Of a stretch of 5,949 nucleotides of DNA, positions 1 to 4,836 are shown piece after piece. Below the pieces are notes generated by a model. The model made no database searches. It saw nothing but the letters and a program-made list of their open reading frames with translations, and was not told the DNA's origin. Numbering within the stretch: the stretch's first letter is position 1; every line of letters begins with the position of its first letter. The stretch spans positions 1 through 5,949 of the forward strand of contig CALFVM010000103.1 of the NCBI GenBank assembly GCA_937928665.1. The letters run 5' to 3'. This DNA is from an uncultured Candidatus Methylacidiphilales bacterium. GTDB taxonomy: Bacteria; Verrucomicrobiota; Verrucomicrobiia; Methylacidiphilales; CALFVM01. The translations under genes were made by a program, and so were the position numbers.

Positions 1-231
1 CAGATGCCAGAGATGGACGGCCTCCAAGTTGCCCGCCACCTTCGGGAATACCTACCGGACCCGATTCGACCCTACCTGATTGCGGTGACGGCCAACGCCA
101 TGTTCGGCTCGCGTGAGGAATGCCTGGCTGCCGGAATGAACGATTACGTGGCCAAGCCCATTCGTGGTCTTGACCTTCAGTTCGCCCTGCAACGAGCCGT
201 GCAGGCACTCGGGCGCGGAACAACGGCCTAA
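1..231 (+). CDS. Response regulator receiver domain, C-terminal part (5' end outside window)
   Basis: The frame is open from base 1 and stops with TAA at 229-231, giving the last 76 residues of a protein whose start lies upstream. The first residues, QMPEMDGLQ, match the loop just after the phospho-accepting Asp in CheY-like receiver domains, so that Asp should sit a few codons outside the window. The conserved Thr of beta-4 is visible in AVTANA (residue 30 of the fragment) and the conserved Lys in the YVAKPI motif (residue 52). In the family these residues handle the phosphoryl group and the conformational switch. The protein ends about 24 residues after that Lys, so the receiver is the last domain. 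The TANA and DYVAKPI wording is common in receivers at the end of hybrid sensor histidine kinases, so a hybrid kinase is my preferred reading. A stand-alone CheY-like regulator is equally possible. The signal it responds to cannot be seen. Confidence 0.9.
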   Translation, partial: QMPEMDGLQVARHLREYLPDPIRPYLIAVTANAMFGSREECLAAGMNDYVAKPIRGLDLQFALQRAVQALGRGTTA

Positions 232-268
232 GCCTGCCGCCGGATTCTGTTTTCTTCTGACGCATCCC

Positions 269-281
269 CCGTTAGAAACGG
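269..281. repeat. Small inverted repeat before the gluconokinase start
   Basis: CCGTT, loop AGA, AACGG forms a 5-bp stem ending four bases before the gntK ATG, where a ribosome binding site would be expected. It could damp translation initiation or be chance. The surrounding 54-bp gap (232-285) shows no clear promoter or terminator. Confidence 0.3.
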
Positions 282-285
282 ATCA

Positions 286-780
286 ATGAGCACTCTGGTG
301 GTGATGGGGGTTTCCGGCTGTGGTAAATCGACCCTGGGCCAAAGGGTGGCGGAGTTAACCGGCCAGCCTTTTCTGGACGCGGATGACTATCATCCGGCAG
401 CCAACATCGAGAAAATGCGGGCAGGGATTCCCCTGACCGATGCTGACCGAGCACCGTGGTTGGCGAAGCTTGCAGAGTTGATCGGAGCCCATCGGGATCA
501 GGGCGGGGTGGTCCTGGCGTGTTCTGCTTTGAAAGAAGCCTACCGTCGGATTTTGGCGGGTGGGGACGACCGAATTACCTGGATTTATTTGAAGGGGTCG
601 AAGGAAGCGATCCGAGCCCGCCTGGAGGCCCGAGCCGGACATTTTATGCCTGCGACCCTGGTTGATTCACAATTTGCGGTGCTGGAGGAACCGGTCGACG
701 CGCTGGTGTTTGATATTACAGAGCCGGTGGAGAGTGTGGCCAGGCAGGTCGTGGCCGCACTAGGAAACACCCCCGGCTGA
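286..780 (+). CDS. gntK: Gluconokinase (GntK family, P-loop kinase)
   Basis: This 164-residue protein is the usual size for bacterial thermoresistant-type gluconokinases. The family phosphorylates D-gluconate with ATP to 6-phosphogluconate in the cytosol, feeding the pentose phosphate or Entner-Doudoroff routes. The Walker A loop GVSGCGKST lies at residues 8-16. The family signature FLDADDYHPAANIEKM follows at 29-44, then GIPLTDADRAPWL at 47-59, CSALKEAYRRIL at 79-90, and HFMPATLVDSQFAVLEEP at 119-136. This order and spacing are diagnostic of GntK rather than shikimate or adenylate kinase. The ATG at 286 is chosen because it puts the P-loop at the normal distance from the N-terminus. No convincing Shine-Dalgarno precedes it, and a small inverted repeat sits just upstream. 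No gluconate transporter, dehydrogenase or GntR regulator is in the window, so the gluconate source is unknown. Its last 21 bp overlap the end of the convergent ketosynthase gene. Confidence 0.95.
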   Translation: MSTLVVMGVSGCGKSTLGQRVAELTGQPFLDADDYHPAANIEKMRAGIPLTDADRAPWLAKLAELIGAHRDQGGVVLACSALKEAYRRILAGGDDRITWIYLKGSKEAIRARLEARAGHFMPATLVDSQFAVLEEPVDALVFDITEPVESVARQVVAALGNTPG

Positions 781-1929
781 AATGCCCGATTCTCCGCGAG
801 TTAGAACGACGCCGGTGTTCATTCCGCCGAATCCGAAGGAAAGTTTCATCAGGGCACTCACCTTCGAATCTCCTGCGTCCCATCCGGACAGCCGGAGCGG
901 CGCATCGGGCTGGTCCAGATTTCGGTTCTTCGGAATCCCGGTTCCGGCCAGAATGGGAAGGCACCCGACCAACTCAACCAGCCCGCAGGCCATGGCCAGG
1001 TGTCCCAGCATGGATTTGAAGCTGCCGCAAGGCACCCGCCCGGCTTCAGGGCCAAGCACACGGGCCAGGACGTCGGCCTCGACCCGGTCGTTCAGCGGCG
1101 TGCCCGTGCCGTGCGCGTTGATGTAACCGAGGTCGCCCGGTCCCAACCCCGCACGAGCCAGAGCGAGCCGGACACAGTTCTCCGCCGCTGCTCCGGCGGG
1201 GTCAGGGGCGACGGGTGATCCCGCATCGCAGCTCGATGCGGCACCGGCGACCCAGGCGCGTACGGTCACCCTCCGAGCGGCGGCTGAGGCAGCCGATTCA
1301 AGCACCAGGGCGGCCGCGCCTTCACCGACGACGAACCCTGACCGTTCCCGGTCAAACGGCCGACAGCTTGCCGCCGGATCGCTGGGCCACGGTGCCGCCA
1401 GGGCTCCCAGTCGAGCATAACCTTCCACGGCGGCACGGTTGACGCGGGAATCAGAAGCGACGACAACGATCAAATCTGCGTGGCCGAGTCGGATGCATCG
1501 GGCAGCTTCCTCCACTAGTTGCAATCCTGCCGCACAGGCGGAGTATGAGTTGAAGACGCTTTCGTCCGGGCCTTGCCAGCCAAGGTCAGCGGGGTCCATC
1601 CCAAGCGGCGAGGGGACAGCCTCGCTGGGGTTGTCCGGCCAGTGCCAGCCGATCGATAAGCCGAGAGCGGCCCGATTCCCCTTGGGCGGCCAGTCCAAAC
1701 CAGCATCGTGCAAGGCTTCCTTCAGGGCGCCACGTGCCCAGCCCATGAGGTCGGCGGGGCGACCCGGCTCGACCTCGGCGGCCAGATCGACGGGCGCAGA
1801 GGCCAAACGTTCGGTGCGCCGGACCGCGAGCCGACCGTTCGCCAGCCCGGCCCAGAGGCCAGGGGCGTCCGGGCCCAGAGGGGTGATCGCGCCACAGCCG
1901 GTGATGGCGACCCGGCTTGGCTCGTTCAC
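760..1929 (-). CDS. Beta-ketoacyl-ACP synthase (FabF-like elongating ketosynthase)
   Basis: This 389-residue thiolase-fold protein should catalyse decarboxylative Claisen condensation of malonyl-ACP with an acyl chain. The catalytic set is complete: nucleophile Cys132 in SYSACAAG, His273 in NAHGTGTPLND, Lys305 in SFKSMLGH and His310. The C-terminal glycine loop SFGFGGMN is at 364-371. Two His and one Cys fit the elongating KAS I/II class rather than FabH (Cys-His-Asn) or a chain-length factor, which lacks the Cys. The spacing of the catalytic residues is close to E. coli FabF, but Cys132 lies about 30 residues nearer the N-terminus, so part of the region between the N-terminal strand (VAITGCGAITPLG) and the Cys is shortened. 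The start is GTG, whose last bases overlap the TGA stop of the upstream ACP (GTGA), indicating translational coupling. Its substrate may be ordinary fatty acids or a specialised lipid or polyene. I give no fab symbol because the role is unproven. Confidence 0.93.
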   Translation of the reverse strand: MNEPSRVAITGCGAITPLGPDAPGLWAGLANGRLAVRRTERLASAPVDLAAEVEPGRPADLMGWARGALKEALHDAGLDWPPKGNRAALGLSIGWHWPDNPSEAVPSPLGMDPADLGWQGPDESVFNSYSACAAGLQLVEEAARCIRLGHADLIVVVASDSRVNRAAVEGYARLGALAAPWPSDPAASCRPFDRERSGFVVGEGAAALVLESAASAAARRVTVRAWVAGAASSCDAGSPVAPDPAGAAAENCVRLALARAGLGPGDLGYINAHGTGTPLNDRVEADVLARVLGPEAGRVPCGSFKSMLGHLAMACGLVELVGCLPILAGTGIPKNRNLDQPDAPLRLSGWDAGDSKVSALMKLSFGFGGMNTGVVLTRGESGISAGGVS

Positions 1930-2180
1930 GGCTGGGCAGCCAGCCGGGCGGCAACCTCGGCGATCGTCCGGTCGCCGTCCGGCCCGGGCTTAAAGAGATC
2001 CGTTTCCGACAGGGTGCGCCCGGTTGATTTTTCAAGACGGAAGGTGAGATCGATAAAATCAATTGACTCGGCCCCGAGGTCGGCGATGAAGCGGTGGCCG
2101 GGAGAGACGGCACCTTCGGGCTTCCCGAGGGCCGCGGCGGTTTCCTGGGTGACGAGGGCGAGAGCTTCCTCCGGCGTCAT
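1926..2180 (-). CDS. Acyl carrier protein (phosphopantetheine-binding)
   Basis: This 84-residue acidic helical protein matches the size and pattern of type II acyl carrier proteins. The attachment site is in DLGAESIDFIDL at residues 34-45. Ser39 is the expected site for the 4'-phosphopantetheine arm, and GAESID replaces the more usual GADSLD. Helix IV ends with TIAEVAARL. The ATG at 2178-2180 is preceded by a good AGGAG ribosome binding site, and the same frame upstream is only a shadow of ispH, so this start is firm. It begins 7 bp after the ispH stop and its TGA overlaps the GTG start of the ketosynthase by four bases. The pairing implies that this ACP carries the growing chain for that synthase. 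The variant motif and the absence of fabD, fabG or fabH nearby leave open whether it is the housekeeping AcpP or a dedicated second carrier. I favour a dedicated carrier, weakly. Confidence 0.92.
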   Translation of the reverse strand: MTPEEALALVTQETAAALGKPEGAVSPGHRFIADLGAESIDFIDLTFRLEKSTGRTLSETDLFKPGPDGDRTIAEVAARLAAQP

Positions 2181-2187
2181 GGCCTGG

Positions 2188-3423
2188 TCACTCCTGTGCG
2201 ACGGGCGGCAAGAGTTCAACGACGTTGATGCCGCGGAAGTCAAAGATGCGCTTGATGGTTTCCTCGATGACGTTGTTCGGACAGGAAGCACCGGCGGTGA
2301 TTCCGACGACGACGTTTCCGTCCGGCAACCAGTCGCGGGTCTCCACTTCCTGATGGGTGTGCTGGTTGTAATGGGTGATGAGTGAGGGGGAGATGAGCTT
2401 GGCCGCATTTTTGATGAAGTAGGTCGGCAGGACGCTTTCGCCCATTTCGGCCAAGTGCGAGGTGTTGGAGCTGTTATAGCCGCCGACGACAATGAGGAGG
2501 TCCATGGGATCGTCGAGCATCACTTTGAGGGCGTCCTGGCGTTCCTGGGTGGCGCCGCAAATGGTGTCGAAGAAGCGGAAATGATCCGCCAGGCCGTGCT
2601 TGCCGTAGCGGTCTTCGATGGCCTGGCGGATCCGGTTTTGGACTTCTTCAGTCTCACCCCGCATCATGGTGGTTTGGTTGGCGACACCGACGGCTTTGAG
2701 ATGTTGGTCGGGGTCGAATCCGGGGGAGTAGGCGCCGTTGAACTTGAGAAGGAACTCGTCTTTGTTCCCGCCGTTCCGGATGTAATTGCAGACGTAATCG
2801 GTCTCCTCGAGGTTGTACACCACCAAGTAGTGGCCGGTGCCTTCCTCATTAATGGCTCGTGAACTGGTCGCTTTGGTTTCTTCGTGCCAGGCTTTGCCAT
2901 GGATGATGGAGGTCACGCGCTCGCGTTGATACTGGCGGACCCGCTTCCAGACGCTCATGACGTCGCCGCAGGTGGTGTCCACCATGAAACAGGCCTTGTT
3001 CTTGAGTTCCTCCATGACCTTCACCTCGGCACCAAAGGCGGGGATGATCACGACATCGCCCTCGGCCAAATGACTCAGATCGTAACCGTTGGGTCCTTCC
3101 TTGAGGGAGTGAATGCCCATGGCGGCAAGTTGATCGTTGACCTCGGGGTTGTGAATGATTTCGCCCAGAAGATAAATTGGCTTGCCTGCAAAATATTTGG
3201 CAGCGGCGTAGGCAAGATCGATGGCCCGTTCCACGCCGTAACAGAAGCCGAAGGCTTTGGCCAACTTCACCGTCAGCCCGGCGGCGGAAAGACTGGAACC
3301 AGAGTGGCGCATGTATTCGACAACCCGGCTCCGGTAATGTTGTTCCACCTGGGCCTGGACCAGATTCATCACTTCGGGGGTCCGCAGGTTGACCTTGCGG
3401 GGTGCGGTTTTTAGCTCTGCCAT
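2188..3423 (-). CDS. ispH: 4-Hydroxy-3-methylbut-2-enyl diphosphate reductase (IspH/LytB), long cyanobacterial/plant-type form
   Basis: IspH is the final enzyme of the MEP pathway. It uses a [4Fe-4S] cluster to reduce HMBPP to isopentenyl and dimethylallyl diphosphate in the cytosol. At 411 residues it is longer than the roughly 316-residue E. coli enzyme and resembles the long form of cyanobacteria and plastids, with an N-terminal extension of about 50 residues before the core. Cluster cysteines are Cys61 in AFGFCYGVERAI, Cys152 in VDTTCGDVMSVWKRV and Cys289 in FDTICGATQERQDA. Other family blocks are EIIHNPEVN (89-96), SIIHGKAWHEETKATSS (172-188), GVANQTTM (246-253), GGYNSSNTSHLAE (314-326) and ITAGASCPNNVIEETI (375-390). 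The ATG at 3421-3423 has no Shine-Dalgarno. Met19 (codon 3367-3369) is a possible alternative but would cut into the family's N-terminal extension. It is the first gene of a minus-strand operon with the ACP and ketosynthase. Confidence 0.95.
   Translation of the reverse strand: MAELKTAPRKVNLRTPEVMNLVQAQVEQHYRSRVVEYMRHSGSSLSAAGLTVKLAKAFGFCYGVERAIDLAYAAAKYFAGKPIYLLGEIIHNPEVNDQLAAMGIHSLKEGPNGYDLSHLAEGDVVIIPAFGAEVKVMEELKNKACFMVDTTCGDVMSVWKRVRQYQRERVTSIIHGKAWHEETKATSSRAINEEGTGHYLVVYNLEETDYVCNYIRNGGNKDEFLLKFNGAYSPGFDPDQHLKAVGVANQTTMMRGETEEVQNRIRQAIEDRYGKHGLADHFRFFDTICGATQERQDALKVMLDDPMDLLIVVGGYNSSNTSHLAEMGESVLPTYFIKNAAKLISPSLITHYNQHTHQEVETRDWLPDGNVVVGITAGASCPNNVIEETIKRIFDFRGINVVELLPPVAQE
2191..2195 (-). 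promoter_or_regulatory. Shine-Dalgarno site of the acyl carrier protein gene
   Basis: The minus strand reads AGGAG here, 10 bases before the ACP ATG. It lies just outside the 3' end of its own intergenic gap, within the last codons of ispH. It is the clearest ribosome binding site in the window, and it fixes the ACP start. Confidence 0.75.
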
Positions 3424-3474
3424 AGGGTTGAAGGGTAGGGCTGCAGCTCGGCAAAGTCGATGGTTTCTGAAAGT

Positions 3475-3495
3475 CGGCTCGCCTGGGGCGAGCCG
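3475..3495. repeat. Perfect inverted repeat (9-bp stem, 3-base loop) in the divergent spacer
   Basis: The sequence CGGCTCGCC, loop TGG, then GGCGAGCCG forms a perfect GC-rich hairpin. It lies 52 bp upstream of the ispH start and 87 bp upstream of the aminotransferase start. No T-run follows on either strand, and it sits between two divergent genes where a terminator would be misplaced. It may be a stem-loop in the ispH leader RNA or a DNA operator. Which of these applies is inference. Confidence 0.7.
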
Positions 3496-3514
3496 GTGGG
3501 TCTCTGCCCCCTGT

Positions 3515-3544
3515 TTGGCGTGACTGGAATGAGGCAGGGATTAT
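3515..3544 (+). promoter_or_regulatory. Candidate sigma-70 promoter for the aminotransferase-amidase pair
   Basis: TTGGCG at 3515-3520 (four of six matches to TTGACA) and GATTAT at 3539-3544 (four of six to TATAAT) are separated by 18 bp. They would start transcription near 3550, about 30 bases before the aminotransferase ATG. The matches are weak, and sigma-factor preferences of this organism are unknown. Confidence 0.3.
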
Positions 3545-3545
3545 C
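3540..3545 (-). promoter_or_regulatory. Candidate -10 box for the ispH operon
   Basis: On the minus strand this reads GATAAT, five of six matches to TATAAT, about 117 bp upstream of the ispH start. No acceptable -35 hexamer lies 16-18 bp upstream, which lowers confidence. If real, the ispH transcript would have a leader of roughly 110 bases containing the hairpin at 3475-3495. It overlaps the plus-strand -10 candidate because the local sequence GGATTATCC is nearly palindromic. Confidence 0.3.
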
Positions 3546-3552
3546 CGCTCGC

Positions 3553-3568
3553 CTCATCGGACGATGAG
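3553..3568. repeat. Short perfect inverted repeat just upstream of the aminotransferase start
   Basis: CTCATCG and CGATGAG are complementary around a GA centre, giving a practical 6-bp stem with a GGAC loop. It ends 14 bases before the ATG at 3583, next to the weak purine-rich stretch (TAGG at 3571-3574) that would act as ribosome binding site. It could shape the 5' end of this mRNA or bind a regulator. Confidence 0.5.
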
Positions 3569-3582
3569 AGTAGGTTACCGAC

Positions 3583-4836
3583 ATGTCGTTGCCGGTGCGG
3601 GAAGGGGCGTTTCTGCCTGAGTCGATGGCGTTGTTTGGGCGGGCGGCCCGGGTTGTCCCTGGCGGGATCTACGGACACACGGCGCCGGCTCTCACGGTTC
3701 CGGGGGCGATGCCCTACTTCGCCTCGCGGGCGGAAGGTTGCCGTTATTGGGATGTCGATGGTCGGGAATACCTCGATTATATGTGCGGGTATGGCCCAAT
3801 CGTGCTTGGCTACAATCACCCGGAAGTGGAAGAAGCCGCCCGGGAGGAACAAGCCAAAGGCGGCTGCTTCAACCATCCGACCGCGCGGTTTGTGGAGCTG
3901 GCTGAAGCTCTCGTGGCCCGGATTGACTTCGCTGACTGGGCGGTCTTCGGAAAGAACGGCTCCGACATGACCACCTGGGCCGTTCAGGTTGCCCGCGAAC
4001 ACACCCGCCGGAAGAAAATCCTTCGGGTCGCCGGTGCCTACCACGGGATTGATCCGTGGTGCACGCCAGGCCACGGTGGCCTGATCGAAGAAGATCGAGC
4101 TCATATCCACACGTTTGAATGGAACCGCCCGGAATCTCTTGCTGATCTGTTCGACCGGCACCGGGGTCAGGTTGCGGCTGTCGTCCTGACGCCTTTTCAT
4201 CACCCGCTCTACCGGGATTCGGTCCTGCCCACGGAAAGCTTCGTCGCAGCGGTGAACCATCTCTGCCAGCAATTCGGCACTGTCCTGGTGCTCGATGATG
4301 TCCGGGCCGGGTTCCGCCTCCATCCAGGAGGTTCCCACCGAGCCTTTGGATTCAAACCAGACCTCGCCTGTTACTGCAAAGCGATCGGGAACGGGCATCC
4401 CATCTCCGCCACGGTGGGTCGGGACGATTTGCGGCCGGCCGCAGGCAAGGTCTTTCTTACCGGCAGTTTTTGGAATGCACCTGGCCCCATGGCGGCAGCA
4501 CTCAAAACAATCGAACTTCTGGAATCAACCGACGCCTACCGCATCATGGCCCGGGCCGGACAACGGCTCATGGACGGCCTGGTCCGGTTGGGCGCGGAAG
4601 CTGGTTACCCGGTCCGGCCTTCCGGTCCGCCTGCCATGCCTTTCATGACCTTCGAAGGGGACCGGGACCTCCGGCGGGCCCGCGCCTTTGCCAAACTTTC
4701 CGCCGCCCAGGGCATCTTCTTCCATCCCCACCACAACTGGTTCGTCTGTGCCGCGCACCGGGATCAGGACATTGACGAAACCCTGGAACGTGCGGCGCGG
4801 GTCTTCCGCGCTTTGCCCGATGAAGTGGCCCGCTGA
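3583..4836 (+). CDS. Class III PLP-dependent aminotransferase, glutamate-1-semialdehyde aminomutase-like
   Basis: This 417-residue protein has the fold-type I class III layout. An N-terminal segment VVPGGIYGHTAP (24-35) and a substrate-entry region YWDVDGREYLDY (55-66) come first. The phosphate-binding turn KNGSDMT is at 124-130 and the aromatic stacking segment AYHG at 152-155. Asp238 in LVLDDVRAGFR should bind the PLP pyridine nitrogen, and Lys266 in CYCKAIGNGHPISA should form the Schiff base. GSFWNAPGPMAAAL (294-307) supplies the partner-subunit phosphate contact. The family moves an amino group between an amino donor and a ketone or aldehyde. Several blocks differ from true HemL, which usually has FDEVMTGFR and a GKVIGGG lysine loop. 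GNGHPISA and SFW are closer to the relatives found in sugar or surface-polysaccharide pathways, so I assign no substrate. The start has only a weak RBS. The next gene begins 17 bp before its stop. Confidence 0.88.
   Translation: MSLPVREGAFLPESMALFGRAARVVPGGIYGHTAPALTVPGAMPYFASRAEGCRYWDVDGREYLDYMCGYGPIVLGYNHPEVEEAAREEQAKGGCFNHPTARFVELAEALVARIDFADWAVFGKNGSDMTTWAVQVAREHTRRKKILRVAGAYHGIDPWCTPGHGGLIEEDRAHIHTFEWNRPESLADLFDRHRGQVAAVVLTPFHHPLYRDSVLPTESFVAAVNHLCQQFGTVLVLDDVRAGFRLHPGGSHRAFGFKPDLACYCKAIGNGHPISATVGRDDLRPAAGKVFLTGSFWNAPGPMAAALKTIELLESTDAYRIMARAGQRLMDGLVRLGAEAGYPVRPSGPPAMPFMTFEGDRDLRRARAFAKLSAAQGIFFHPHHNWFVCAAHRDQDIDETLERAARVFRALPDEVAR

Noticed and set aside
224..258. Possible terminator after the receiver gene (short CGGC/GCCG stem followed by T-rich sequence)
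   Set aside because: The stem is only 4 bp with an 8-base loop, and the T-rich part starts several bases later and is interrupted, so it does not meet the pattern of an intrinsic terminator.
1439..2385. Long plus-strand open frames (1439-1993 and 1708-2385) opposite the ketosynthase, ACP and ispH
   Set aside because: They are low-complexity, Arg/Ala/Pro-rich shadows with no motif, and they cross the boundaries of three well-supported genes.
3541..4398. 285-codon open frame antisense to the aminotransferase
   Set aside because: It mirrors a gene with clear family motifs, shows no recognisable domain, and is explained by the GC-rich codon pattern leaving few stops on the opposite strand.
4688..4819. 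Upstream in-frame extension of the amidase
   Set aside because: It would put 44 unrelated residues ahead of the signal peptide and lies wholly within the aminotransferase gene.
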